DNA of 64,000 nucleotides from JBNPEO01 sp050490315 (lineage in GTDB: Bacteria > Actinomycetota > Actinomycetes > Actinomycetales > Micrococcaceae): positions 1 to 64,000 of the forward strand of contig NZ_JBNPEO010000010.1 in assembly GCF_050490315.1 (NCBI RefSeq). Direction: 5' to 3'. Shown here piece by piece: positions 33,404-42,004 of this stretch; the stretch's first letter is position 1; each line of letters opens with the position of its first letter. A model generated the notes under the pieces. It saw only the letters and a list, made by a program, of their open reading frames with translations. It was not told the DNA's origin and did no database searches. The translations under genes were made by a program, and so were the position numbers.

Positions 33404-35182
33404 TCAGGTGTCAGAGGGACGCTGCAGGAGGCCTTCGATCTCGGCTCGGTCACGCTTCAACTGCTCCGTGTCTGGACGACCGGGCCATGCGCGCAGGTCG
33501 GTCACGATCGGTGGTGCGGCGCGTAGGAGGGTGACGCCGGTGCCGAAGGGCAGGGTGCGGATGCGGTCTGGCGGCAGGATCGGCACCCGCCTCACCGAAC
33601 GCTGATTCGACCGCGTTCCGTGATCCCCGAGGGTCACGGAGTCGGTGAACTCGTCGCGTTCGCCGATGAGGGTGGAGAGGTCTTGGAGGTCTTTGGAGTT
33701 CGATGCCCCGCCGAGAATCACCTTGACGATGGAGGCGTCCCAGATCGCTCCGGCCTGGTTCTCGCTCCATTTGTCGCGGGCCTGGGCGAGTGACTGCAAT
33801 ACGGGAAGCGTGGTGATTCCGGTGCCGCCGCCTTCTGCCATGAGCGTCGGCAGTGACGGGAGTGGTGCGAGGTTTCCAATTTCGTCGAGTGCGAGCAGGA
33901 GTGGTGGGTCGAGGCGGGCGCCGGGTGAGCGTGCGGCGATGCGGCGGGCGGTTTCGATGAGGTCTTCCACGAACGCCGTCACCAACGCCGCCGAGGCGCC
34001 CGCTCCGGCACCAGTGGCGAGGAGATACAGCGTGCCGCGGTTCTTGATGAAGGCTTCGGGGTCGAAGTTCTCACCCTCACTCGGACTCACGGCGTCGAGG
34101 ACGCGCGGGTCGGCGAGGGCACCGAGTGCGAGGGAGACGCCTTGCCAGATGGAGTCGCGGGTGCGGGGGTCGGAGTCGATCATCGCCTCCAACGAGTCAG
34201 CCCACCCCGCCGCCGCGTTCGGGTTCGCGGTGAGAATCGCGACTGCCTCAGCAGCAGCCGACGGATCAAGCGTCCACCGGAACAGTTCAGCCGGTGAACG
34301 ATGATCCAATGCGGCGGCGTGGAGGAGGCCTTGGAGTGCGGTGCGGGTCTTTCCTTCCCAGAACCCACCGGACTCGACACCACCAGCAGAGAGTCCGGTG
34401 GCGGAGGCGAGCCCGGTGGCGCGAATCATCGCTGTCAGCGGGTCCTCACACCCCCGGACCGGGGACCAGCGCAGGCCTGCGGGGACGCCTTCGGCGAGGT
34501 GCTGCGGATCGAACACCGCGACCGGACCCGCATTACGACGACGAGCACGGAGTGTGACGGTGAGATTGTCCGGTCTCGTGGAGGTCGTCACCACAGCGCC
34601 GGGCGCGTCGAGGATCGCGTTGATGACGACGTGTAGGCCCTTGCCGGAGCGGGGCGGCCCGATCAGCAGAATCGAGTCCTCGACCGACGCCCACACCTGC
34701 TTGCCGCGTGAACTGCCGAGCAAGTAGCCCACATCCTGCGGCTCCGGGTTTTCGAGTGACGGCCGCAATGCTGATGCCCTGCCCAGGAGCGCTTTTGCGG
34801 AGGTTGTCTGTGTGACTTCGTGGCTGGTGGCGGTGCCTGCGAGTCGGCGTGGATCTGTTTCGACCTTGCGGGAGTGTCTGCGCCATTTCGTCCAGCACCA
34901 GCCGAGCCCGACCGTCACCCCAGTAAGCAGCACGGCAGTGACGATCCAGTAGACGGCCGGGTTCAGCCCATCAGCTCCGAGTGCGGCGCTGGGGTCGCCT
35001 GGGTTGAACAGCACGGCCATGCCGCCTGCGGGTCCGCTGGTGGGCTGCGCGGTGCCGGTGATGAACGCGGCTACCGACCCGGCTCCGCGCAGGACGAGGC
35101 CGAGGGCGAAGACCCCGATCAGTCCGATAAGGGCGGCGTTGGTGAGTTCGTCACCCATGCTCCCGGTCTGTCGTTCGTTCAT
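33404..35182 (-). CDS. type IV coupling protein (VirD4/TraG-like)
   Basis: Membrane ATPase that links the relaxase-DNA complex to the transfer channel. Two or more N-terminal membrane helices (about 15-38 and 80-100) precede the ATPase domain, with Walker A GPPRSGKG near residue 175 and Walker B LLLALDEIGNLAPL near 420. The typical C-terminal VTLGDHGTRSNQRSVRRVPILPPDRIRTLP region follows. At 592 residues it is of normal size. ATG 35182 overlaps the previous gene's stop (ATGA). Confidence 0.92.
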   Translation of the reverse strand: MNERQTGSMGDELTNAALIGLIGVFALGLVLRGAGSVAAFITGTAQPTSGPAGGMAVLFNPGDPSAALGADGLNPAVYWIVTAVLLTGVTVGLGWCWTKWRRHSRKVETDPRRLAGTATSHEVTQTTSAKALLGRASALRPSLENPEPQDVGYLLGSSRGKQVWASVEDSILLIGPPRSGKGLHVVINAILDAPGAVVTTSTRPDNLTVTLRARRRNAGPVAVFDPQHLAEGVPAGLRWSPVRGCEDPLTAMIRATGLASATGLSAGGVESGGFWEGKTRTALQGLLHAAALDHRSPAELFRWTLDPSAAAEAVAILTANPNAAAGWADSLEAMIDSDPRTRDSIWQGVSLALGALADPRVLDAVSPSEGENFDPEAFIKNRGTLYLLATGAGAGASAALVTAFVEDLIETARRIAARSPGARLDPPLLLALDEIGNLAPLPSLPTLMAEGGGTGITTLPVLQSLAQARDKWSENQAGAIWDASIVKVILGGASNSKDLQDLSTLIGERDEFTDSVTLGDHGTRSNQRSVRRVPILPPDRIRTLPFGTGVTLLRAAPPIVTDLRAWPGRPDTEQLKRDRAEIEGLLQRPSDT

Positions 35183-35727
35183 GGCAGCGGCCTGACGTGG
35201 ATGGTGCCGGAGATCCGGCCGAACAACAGCACATCCCGCGCCCCGCCCTGAGAGGACGGGAGCTGGCTCAGATCGAGAAGCGCTCGCGCCGTACCGCCGG
35301 TGGCGTCGGTGTGAGCGACGATGACGGCGACCGCGACATCCTCGCCAGGCAAGTATCCATCGGCGGTGACCTCCACCAGTGCCGGGGTCTTCCGCCTCCG
35401 CAGCGGCTGCTCAGCGATAGTGGGCGGTTCGGGCTCTGGTGCGCGGGTGCGCTTTCGGGGATGGATGAGGTCGGTGAAAACACTGCCGTCTACCTCACGG
35501 ACCTCGATGCGCACCGCCACAGTGCGGTCCTTCGTGACGGCATCGAGCAAGTCAGCGAAGCCGCCGCGCGTCCATTCCCCGCGAGGAGGTGGCGGGAACA
35601 CCGCCCCGTCCACGGTGACATCGAGCGCTCCGGTGTTGGTGACGATCACGCGGACGTTCGGGAGCACCGCCTGCACCGAGGCCTCATCCCCGTTGGCTGC
35701 GTGCTTTTTGTGAGGGTGCAAGTTCAT
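35179..35727 (-). CDS. transfer-operon protein of unknown function
   Basis: A 182-residue soluble protein without recognised domain. The N-terminal part (LPNVRVIVTNTGALDVTVDGAVF, WTRGGFADLLDAVTKD, VAVRIEVREVDGSVFTDLI) looks like a small alpha/beta domain. A Pro/Arg linker and a second strand-rich part follow. It abuts the VirB4-like gene and overlaps the coupling-protein gene by 4 bases, so it is probably made together with them and may act as an accessory of the coupling complex. Confidence 0.65.
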   Translation of the reverse strand: MNLHPHKKHAANGDEASVQAVLPNVRVIVTNTGALDVTVDGAVFPPPPRGEWTRGGFADLLDAVTKDRTVAVRIEVREVDGSVFTDLIHPRKRTRAPEPEPPTIAEQPLRRRKTPALVEVTADGYLPGEDVAVAVIVAHTDATGGTARALLDLSQLPSSQGGARDVLLFGRISGTIHVRPLP

Positions 35728-37212
35728 CTACTTCACCCCTGAGATGAGACGGGAGCTCGTGTCGAACATCTCCAACTCAGCGGGATGGAGCTGGTGCTGG
35801 CAAACGAAGGATCTGTCCTTGATCCGCCACAGTCCTTGCCCGATGCCCAACCCGGGGAGGAGCTTCTGTTCGGTGCCGGTGAGTCCGAGGGCGCTGGCGG
35901 TGGCTCCGAGCTGGTCGGATTCCTGCCGGTACACGATCCGTGTCTCCGCGTTTGCGAGCAAGGAGTTGGCGAGGGAGCGCATGGCTGAGCCTTGGTCGCC
36001 GACGTTGTCGAGGTCGGTGAGCTTGTGGAAGATCAGCATGTTTGCGATCCCGTAGTGTCGCGCGAGCCGCCAGTGCGCATCCATCCGCCGCAGTAGCGCT
36101 GGGTGGGACATGAGTCGCCAGGCTTCGTCGTAGATCACCCACCGCTGACCACCATTCGGGTCCAGCAGTGCGGATTCCATCCACGCGCTGGAGCACGTCA
36201 TGAGAACGCTGATGAGGGTGCTGTTTTCGGTGACTCGTGAGAGGTCGAGGGAGATCATCGGCAATGACGGATCAAACCGCACCGTTGACGGCCCATCGAA
36301 CAAACCGGCAAGATCGCCCGCTACGAGGCGGCGGAGGGCGTGCCCGACGAGCCGCCCGTCTTCCGCGAGCCGGCCGTCGGTGTCGTCGGAGGGGTTGAGT
36401 ATGCGGTCGACGACCATCGGCAGGATCGGCACCGTGTTCTCCCGCACCGTCTGCGTCAGCGCGAGGTCGATCGCGGTGTGCTCCAGTGGTGTCAAGCCCC
36501 GCGCGAGGACGGTTTCAGCGAGGGCTCCGATGAGGTCGCGGCGGCGGGAGGCGACGGTGGCGGCCCATTGCTCATCCGAGAGGCCCGAGGTTCGCATGCC
36601 TTCATCGAGCGGATTCAGCCTCGTGTTCAGGCCGTGGCCGAGGACGATCGCCCTCCCGCCGACGGCCTGTGCGACTGCGGTGTGTTCGCCTTTCGGATCA
36701 CCGGGGACATAGACCCTGCGGCCGAACGGCAGGCTGCGTGTATAGAGGGACTTCGCCAGCGAGGACTTCCCCGAGCCGACGATCCCGGCGAGGACTACGT
36801 TGGGTGCGGTGATGATGCCGCGCGCGTAGAGCACCCACGGGTCATAAACGAAGCTCCCGCCAGAGTAGAGGTCCTGCCCCACGAACACGCCATCGGAGCC
36901 GAGGCCACCTTCTGCGACAAACGGATACGCCCCAGCCAACGTCGCCGACGTGTCCTGATGACGCGGCACCCGGAACCGGCCCGGCGACCGCAACGCCGCA
37001 GCACCCGGTTCACCGGAGGCGGGTAGATAGGTGGTGGCTCGCCGTTCGGCGCGCTCGGCCTCGGCCTTCGCGACAGCCGCAGCCTTCTCCGCCTTCCGCT
37101 GTTCGGCGGTGATTCGTGCCGCAGCCTGACGGCGTTGCTTGCGCAGGCGGCGCTTCTCCGCCGTCGGGGCGACAAGGACAGAGGTGTGGAGACGTTCGGG
37201 TTCGGCGCTCAT
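35728..37212 (-). CDS. VirB4-like conjugation ATPase
   Basis: Cytoplasmic ATPase energising assembly of the transfer channel. A basic coiled N-terminus (RLRKQRRQAAARITAEQRKAEKAAAVAKAEAERAE is spread over residues 18-55) precedes the ATPase core. Walker A is GIVGSGKSSLAKSL near 145 and the Walker B-like motif is RWVIYDEAWRLM near 345, with the VirB4-type HKLTDL and RIVYRQESDQL afterwards. At 494 residues it is shorter than classical VirB4; the N-terminal VirB4 part may be supplied by the SCO6880-family protein. ATG 37212 overlaps the upstream stop (ATGA). Confidence 0.88.
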   Translation of the reverse strand: MSAEPERLHTSVLVAPTAEKRRLRKQRRQAAARITAEQRKAEKAAAVAKAEAERAERRATTYLPASGEPGAAALRSPGRFRVPRHQDTSATLAGAYPFVAEGGLGSDGVFVGQDLYSGGSFVYDPWVLYARGIITAPNVVLAGIVGSGKSSLAKSLYTRSLPFGRRVYVPGDPKGEHTAVAQAVGGRAIVLGHGLNTRLNPLDEGMRTSGLSDEQWAATVASRRRDLIGALAETVLARGLTPLEHTAIDLALTQTVRENTVPILPMVVDRILNPSDDTDGRLAEDGRLVGHALRRLVAGDLAGLFDGPSTVRFDPSLPMISLDLSRVTENSTLISVLMTCSSAWMESALLDPNGGQRWVIYDEAWRLMSHPALLRRMDAHWRLARHYGIANMLIFHKLTDLDNVGDQGSAMRSLANSLLANAETRIVYRQESDQLGATASALGLTGTEQKLLPGLGIGQGLWRIKDRSFVCQHQLHPAELEMFDTSSRLISGVK

Positions 37213-38042
37213 CGGCCGAGCCCCCGCCCGGTGACCTGGGAGGGGCGGCCTGAGCTGGCGAACCAGTCCTTCTTCGGAGCAGCCTCGACGCCCCGCGCGG
37301 TCGCTATGGTGGTCGCCGCTGCGGGCGCGGCTCGACCTGGGCCACCGCCGAGACCGCCTGCAGCTACCGGCCGCGCGGGTGCCGGTGCCGGGTCTGTGAG
37401 GCCGGGGTCGGGCAGGACGTCGTAGGTGCGGTAGAGGCTGACGTGGCCCAGCGCCGGTTCGTAGCTCAGCGTGTACTCGCCCTCGGTGACGGTCCGGTCG
37501 AACGTGCCCACCGGTGGGGTGTCGTAGACGTACCCGTTCGAGAGGGCCGCGTCGGTGGTTTCGTCGCCGTAGTCCCACTGCTTGAGGTGTTCGATCCCGG
37601 CGGTGGTGCCGTCGCGGTGGATGAGGTCGAGTACCTGGTCGGCTTCTTCGCCTTGGAGGAACACGACGCTGACCCACCGGCGGCTGGTGGCGGGTTCCTC
37701 GTGCCAGGCGATCCGCCCGGCCGCGCTCATCGCCGCATCGAGTCGGTCGTGGGCGGCGTCGATCAGCGTGGCGGCCTGGTGCAGCTCATCTGCCACCGCC
37801 AGCGCATCTTTCGCTCCGGCTGCGGGGTCGCCGTCGTCGTTGAACGCGCGAGGTTGGCCGGTGATGTGGGCGGAGGCGAGCTGGTCGAAAACCTGCCGCA
37901 ACGACCGCGCCCCCGCGAGGAGATCACCCAGCACCCCATACATCTCGCGCGGCTGCTCGACACGGATGGTCGCGTGGGCAAGACCCCGGAGCGCTTCGGA
38001 CGCTTCCGCGGCGTCTTTCGTGGGATCGGAGAAAGCGGGCAT
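37209..38042 (-). CDS. transfer-operon protein of unknown function
   Basis: A 277-residue protein. The first half is helical (DAAEASEALRGLAHATIRVEQPREM, VFDQLASAHITGQPRAF). The second has an alpha/beta part (WVSVVFLQGEEADQVLDLIHRDG) and a Pro/Ala-rich tail. It resembles proteins seen beside SCO6880-type genes in actinobacterial elements, but I know no function. ATG 38042 has GGAGG 8 bases upstream. Translation of the next gene is coupled by a 4-base overlap. Confidence 0.68.
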   Translation of the reverse strand: MPAFSDPTKDAAEASEALRGLAHATIRVEQPREMYGVLGDLLAGARSLRQVFDQLASAHITGQPRAFNDDGDPAAGAKDALAVADELHQAATLIDAAHDRLDAAMSAAGRIAWHEEPATSRRWVSVVFLQGEEADQVLDLIHRDGTTAGIEHLKQWDYGDETTDAALSNGYVYDTPPVGTFDRTVTEGEYTLSYEPALGHVSLYRTYDVLPDPGLTDPAPAPARPVAAGGLGGGPGRAAPAAATTIATARGVEAAPKKDWFASSGRPSQVTGRGLGR

Positions 38043-38066
38043 GACGGGGCCTCCATAACGCAGTTG

Positions 38067-38110
38067 AGGGACAGCCCCACGCAGGTGCGCGGGCTGTCCC
38101 TCAGGTGCAC
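38067..38110 (-). promoter_or_regulatory. GTGCACCTG leader hairpin
   Basis: On the minus strand GTGCACCTGA leads into an 11-base perfect stem (38091-38101 with 38067-38077), extended by two more pairs. The 13-base loop contains a second GCACCTG. Here the ribosome site (GGAGG) lies outside the stem, 12 bases downstream of it. It lies in the 91-base gap before the gene starting at 38042. Confidence 0.6.
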
Positions 38111-38133
38111 TCACCACCCCCTCTCGCTCGGGC

Positions 38134-39591
38134 TTAGACCTTCCGGCACAGCGGTAGCGCCGCTGCCGTAAACGCTGCCGCCTGCTGACCAACCAACAGC
38201 CGGGTCTCACACGAGGCTTGGATCGCTGCCTGCTCAATCGCAGCAACCGCAGCGTCGAGCTCGTTCACGGTGGGTGCTGTGATGGTGACCAGGCCGGTGT
38301 AGCGGAGGATGCCGTGTCCTGCGGTGAGGTCGGCTTCCTGCTGCAACACGTCTTGATACTCGGCGGTTTGGGAGGCGTCTTCGATCTGCCCGATCCGTTG
38401 CCGCTGCGCCTGATCGCTGATGTGCTCGACCTTCTTCTTCCTGATGTCTCGTGCGGCTTGGTCGGAACGCATGGGGGTGCAGATCAACGAGAACGAGCGT
38501 TGAATCCCGGTCGAGAGCAGCACCGGCGACAGGAACCCCGGATACACAAGCGAGCGGGGCCATTCACTGATCCACAGCGTGGCGTGGTGGGCGGAGTCGG
38601 TGCGGATACGACCCCACGATTCATTGACCGCGACGGGGCCTGCGGTGGCAAGCGACTGGCCGACCTCCCCGTGCCGTTCCAATGTCGCCGCGATTGCGGG
38701 GTCGTACGCGGAGCGGAGAATGACAGCGATCTGCCCTGGCGTGAGCCACCCAGAGGGGTTCAGGTCCGCCGACCGGAGCGCTGCGGTCAGGGTCGCCATC
38801 TCCTGCCTCAGCACCGCGGCTGCACCCCGCATGCCACCACCGGCGGTACGGATCTGCCTCCCGGCCGCGCGCATGTCCAGTGAGAGCGACAGGGTGGTGG
38901 CGTGGCGTTCCCCGGCAGGCCCGGCTCGGTCGATGAGTTCGCCATAGGTGGTCGAAGCCCAGGAGTCGTCGTGGGTGCCGTGCGCGGCCCACCACTCCGC
39001 GAGCCCGGTGCCGGAGTCTGGCAGGGTGCGTTCGAGGATCTGCAAGGTCGCGATCCGTCCGGATCGGCAGACGGTGGCGAGGACGCGGCCCCAGGAGGTG
39101 ACGCGGCGTTCCTGCTCACCCGGATCAAGCAGCACGAACGCGGGATGCGTCACTTCGCAGACCACAGTGAGGGTGCCCGCGTGGGGGTCGTGGATCATCC
39201 CCGCCTCGGTCTCCGGGTCGGTGAACTCCCGCAACCTCGCCATATCCCCAGGCAGTGCGAGGGTCCCGACGGGGCGGGGTGCGACAACTTTGCGGCGGTA
39301 TATGAGTTGCCCGATCGTCGTGCGCCAGATCCACCAGCACCCGACCGGCAGCCATTCCACCAGCGGCCGTCCTGCGATGGGGATCCAGGTGAGGGCGACC
39401 GACAGTGCCCAGATAGGTGCGGTGTAAGCCAGGAGGATGCCACCGCCTGCGTAGAGGGCCCCGACGAAGGAGAGGATGCCGACCGCGAGCGTCACCAGTT
39501 GCGGAAGCGACAGTCCGAGGAGGACGCCGCGGCGGGTGAGGCGGGAGAACTTCACCGGCACCAACTCACTGGCACTCTTACTGCTGCTCAT
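38134..39591 (-). CDS. SCO6880-family conjugation protein
   Basis: A 485-residue membrane-linked component of actinobacterial conjugation systems. Two N-terminal helices (about 24-68, VTLAVGILSFVGALYAGGGILLAYTAPIWAL) resemble VirB3/PrgI-type subunits. The soluble remainder (MIHDPHAGTLTVVCEVTHPAFVLLDPGEQERRV) is read like the N-terminal, non-ATPase part of VirB4. This supports the view that a VirB3-VirB4 unit is split over two genes here. It starts at ATG 39591, 6 bases after the VirB6-like gene. Confidence 0.85.
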   Translation of the reverse strand: MSSSKSASELVPVKFSRLTRRGVLLGLSLPQLVTLAVGILSFVGALYAGGGILLAYTAPIWALSVALTWIPIAGRPLVEWLPVGCWWIWRTTIGQLIYRRKVVAPRPVGTLALPGDMARLREFTDPETEAGMIHDPHAGTLTVVCEVTHPAFVLLDPGEQERRVTSWGRVLATVCRSGRIATLQILERTLPDSGTGLAEWWAAHGTHDDSWASTTYGELIDRAGPAGERHATTLSLSLDMRAAGRQIRTAGGGMRGAAAVLRQEMATLTAALRSADLNPSGWLTPGQIAVILRSAYDPAIAATLERHGEVGQSLATAGPVAVNESWGRIRTDSAHHATLWISEWPRSLVYPGFLSPVLLSTGIQRSFSLICTPMRSDQAARDIRKKKVEHISDQAQRQRIGQIEDASQTAEYQDVLQQEADLTAGHGILRYTGLVTITAPTVNELDAAVAAIEQAAIQASCETRLLVGQQAAAFTAAALPLCRKV

Positions 39592-39597
39592 GGCGGG

Positions 39598-40983
39598 TTA
39601 CTCCTTGCTCGGTGGCGGGGTCGGGCTCGACGGCGGAGGCGTGGACGGCGGAGTTGCTGACTTCGGCACCGGCGTCGAAGGAGGAGCAGGTGTGCCTCCC
39701 TGCGGTGGAGTCGCGTTCTGGTTCGCGCCGTCCGCTGCGGCTTCGCCCTGCCCGCCGAGGGCATTGCCTGCCTTACCGCCCGCGTCGAAGGAATCCTTGG
39801 CAACCTTCGCCGCGATCACCGCTGCGGCTACCGGGGCCGCGACCGCAGCACCTGCACCTGCCGTACCGGCCCCAGCTCCCGCGCTGCTTCCAGTGGCAGA
39901 GGCCCCAGTGGCTGACGAAGACGCAGCAGGTGCCGGAGCGGGCTTCGGCGTCGGTGCTGGCTTCGCACCACCACCACCACCGCTACCGGGCTTGCCAGCT
40001 CCGCCACCGTCTGCTCCATCGAGAACCTTCTGCGGGTCCCCGCCCTGAGGCTTGGACGGCACCGGCATCGGCCGGTTGAGTGCCTGCTTCGCGTCTTGTT
40101 CGGAGCCGATGGCGTGGTACATATCGAAGCCCACGAACGCGATGAACTTATACGTCAGATACGGCGCGAACGCCGCCATCGCCATCAACACGACGCCCGC
40201 GATGGGGTCGCTGATCGACGCGAGATCCATGTCAATCGGTGCCGACACCTGGGTGATGGCGACGAGGAACATGACGACCAGCACCAGTTTGGAGGCGATG
40301 AGGGCGATCACGAACATTGCCCACTTGCTGATCCACCCCCGGCTGGCGTCCCAGGAGGAGCCGGAGAACGCCAACGGTGCAAACACGATCGCTACCAGGA
40401 GCAAGGCTTTACGGATCAGCAGGGAGAGCCACACGATGGCGGCGGCACTGATGGCGAGGCCTGCGAGGAAGATGGTGATGATCGCACCGACCCCTGGGGC
40501 GGCGATATTGATGCCCGCGAGGCCCGCGACGAGGAGGGTGATCTTGTCGCCCATCGTGGTGGTTGTTTCGCCTGCGGCTTGGATGATGCCGGTGCAGAGC
40601 TGATCCACGATCTCCAACGCCAACCCCGTCAGCGTGATGACCACGAAGCTGCCGAGCACCGATTTCGCCAATCCCAACGCGGCGCGGCTGAGGGCGGTGG
40701 GGTCGCGTTTGATGAGGCCGGTGATGAGTTGGAGGCAGAAGAACAGCAGCATGATGAACACTGCGATCCCGAACACCAGGTTGTAGACACTGATGTAGCC
40801 ATCCGAGGTGACGTCGACGAGGGTGGTGGTGTCGAAGACGTTCCAGACGGCCTCGAACAACCATCCGGCGGCGTTGCCCATTGCCTGGGCGAGCCAATCG
40901 AACGGTGCCGAGATCAGGGCGCCGGCGGCTTCGCCTGCGATATCGCAGACGTTGGAGATGAGAGGAACATCGCAAACCCCCAT
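39598..40983 (-). CDS. VirB6/TrbL-like polytopic membrane protein
   Basis: Channel component of the transfer apparatus. Six or so membrane helices lie between residues 65 and 290 (VYNLVFGIAVFIMLLFFCLQLITGL, GAIITIFLAGLAISAAAIVWLSLLIRKALLLVAIVFAPLAF). A long, low-complexity tail of about 150 residues, rich in Pro, Ala, Gly and Lys, follows. ATG 40983 has GGAGGT 5 bases upstream. The preceding ACCTGAAGGAGGT could itself pair and cover the ribosome site. Membrane topology fits VirB6; the tail is probably exposed. Confidence 0.85.
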   Translation of the reverse strand: MGVCDVPLISNVCDIAGEAAGALISAPFDWLAQAMGNAAGWLFEAVWNVFDTTTLVDVTSDGYISVYNLVFGIAVFIMLLFFCLQLITGLIKRDPTALSRAALGLAKSVLGSFVVITLTGLALEIVDQLCTGIIQAAGETTTTMGDKITLLVAGLAGINIAAPGVGAIITIFLAGLAISAAAIVWLSLLIRKALLLVAIVFAPLAFSGSSWDASRGWISKWAMFVIALIASKLVLVVMFLVAITQVSAPIDMDLASISDPIAGVVLMAMAAFAPYLTYKFIAFVGFDMYHAIGSEQDAKQALNRPMPVPSKPQGGDPQKVLDGADGGGAGKPGSGGGGGAKPAPTPKPAPAPAASSSATGASATGSSAGAGAGTAGAGAAVAAPVAAAVIAAKVAKDSFDAGGKAGNALGGQGEAAADGANQNATPPQGGTPAPPSTPVPKSATPPSTPPPSSPTPPPSKE

Positions 40984-41018
40984 CACAGACCTCCTTCAGG
41001 TAGCGGTGATCGGGCTGG

Positions 41019-41339
41019 TCAGACTTGCTGGCCGACGTTCCAGAAGAAGTTGATGAGCGTCACCGAGGCCCCGCAGATGACCGCGGCACCGCAGGAGACG
41101 AGGACGCCGATCTTCCCCCGCCCCGCCAGATGCGGGTTCGAGGAGTTCGCACCGAAACCCCACACGATCGCGCTGATAATCAGGGCGAGCACGCTGAGGA
41201 TGAGGCCGACGGTCATGACCGCGCCGACGATGGTGCGGAGCTGCGCGATACCCGGCAGGCCCGAGTCGTTGGGGTCGATGTTTACCTCCATCGGAATGAG
41301 AACCGGGGTGGTGAGGACGGAAGAGATGAGATCGAACAC
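41019..41339 (-). CDS. DUF6112-like small membrane protein, pilin (VirB2) candidate
   Basis: A 107-residue protein with two membrane helices (about 43-68 and 78-98) and a short basic loop (NSSNPHLAGRGKIG) between them, the layout of VirB2-type pilin precursors. It is clearly related to the protein at 41738-42004 (shared PGIAQLRTIVGA/GIGDLKEVIGA and the final WNxxxxVGxQ). The start is GTG 41339, with AGGAG 10 bases upstream; that site is partly inside the leader hairpin at 41349-41408. Confidence 0.78.
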   Translation of the reverse strand: MFDLISSVLTTPVLIPMEVNIDPNDSGLPGIAQLRTIVGAVMTVGLILSVLALIISAIVWGFGANSSNPHLAGRGKIGVLVSCGAAVICGASVTLINFFWNVGQQV

Positions 41340-41348
41340 GAGAAGGCT

Positions 41349-41408
41349 CCTGACACGAACAAGGCCCACACGGTGTGGGCGGCGGAAGGGTTCGCGTGTC
41401 AGGTGCAC
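41349..41408 (-). promoter_or_regulatory. GTGCACCTG leader hairpin before the DUF6112-like gene
   Basis: On the minus strand GTGCACCTGACACGCGAAC (from 41408) starts a stem pairing with GTTCGTGTCAGG (41349-41360). An inner 7-base stem (41364-41370 with 41374-41380) forms the second tier. The AGG of the ribosome site AGGAG is paired, so translation could be limited until the stem opens. Confidence 0.62.
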
Positions 41409-41452
41409 GGCGCCGACCTCATTTCCCAGGCGTGTTCTTTACGCTGGGAGCT

Positions 41453-41731
41453 ATGGACGGGGAGCTGGCGTTACGGAAAGCGCTGATGCAGGCGGATCGC
41501 GGCGATCTCGCGGCAGCCGACGCAACGCTCCGCGGGCTCCTTGACACGGAGCCGGTTGGCGTGTTGCGGGTCCGAGCGCTGGTGGTGCTGGGCGATCTGC
41601 TCAGCAGTCAAGATGCCCCGGCAGCACACGAGGTGCTGACCGAGGCGGTGACAGTGGCAGCGCAGATCAAGGGCGCTGATGACCTGCTCGATGTTGAGCT
41701 GGAACGCGCCTGCGAACTTCTCGAATCCTGA
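41453..41731 (+). CDS. small TPR-like protein encoded against the transfer operon
   Basis: A 92-residue helical protein: MDGELALRKALMQADRGDLAAADATLRGLLDTEPVGVLRVRALVVLGDLLSSQ resembles two tetratricopeptide-like helix pairs. ATG 41453 has GGGAG 2 to 3 bases upstream, so the leader is very short. It is the only plus-strand gene between 30.2 and 51.6 kb and sits in the gap between the two DUF6112-like genes. Its RNA would be antisense to a read-through operon transcript. Its function is unknown; a regulator or assembly chaperone is possible. Confidence 0.6.
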   Translation: MDGELALRKALMQADRGDLAAADATLRGLLDTEPVGVLRVRALVVLGDLLSSQDAPAAHEVLTEAVTVAAQIKGADDLLDVELERACELLES

Positions 41732-41737
41732 CCAGGT

Positions 41738-42004
41738 TTAGAGCTGGTCGCCGACGGCGATGAGCCAGTTCATCCACGCCACCCCACCACCGGCGAGAGC
41801 CGCCGCGCCGACAGCGACGAGGAGGCCCGTGCGGGCTTTCGATGCGGTGGCGTGGTTGCCGTGGGCGGAGGCTACTGCCCAGGTGATGGCGCAGACGATG
41901 AGCATGAGTACGGCGATGATGAGCACGAACGTCAGCAGCGCTCCGATGACTTCTTTGAGGTCTCCGATGCCGCTGATGCCCTCGAAGTCGGGAAACACGT
42001 TCAC
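41738..42004 (-). CDS. second DUF6112-like small membrane protein, pilin candidate
   Basis: An 88-residue protein with two membrane helices (about 25-48 and 60-80), paralogous to the protein at 41019-41339: same helix-loop-helix plan and similar helix starts (IGDLKEVIGALLTF). GTG 42004 overlaps the upstream hydrolase stop in a GTGA and has GGAGGGAG about 6 bases upstream, preferred over the ATG at 42028. Two pilin-like subunits in one operon suggest a two-component filament or channel, or one structural and one accessory subunit. Confidence 0.72.
   Translation of the reverse strand: MNVFPDFEGISGIGDLKEVIGALLTFVLIIAVLMLIVCAITWAVASAHGNHATASKARTGLLVAVGAAALAGGGVAWMNWLIAVGDQL

Noticed and set aside
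37213..37677. N-terminal extension of the VirB4-like ATPase
   Set aside because: The residues are almost only Arg, Pro, His and Gly, the mark of a shadow frame over the upstream gene; ATG 37212 overlaps its stop as elsewhere in the operon.
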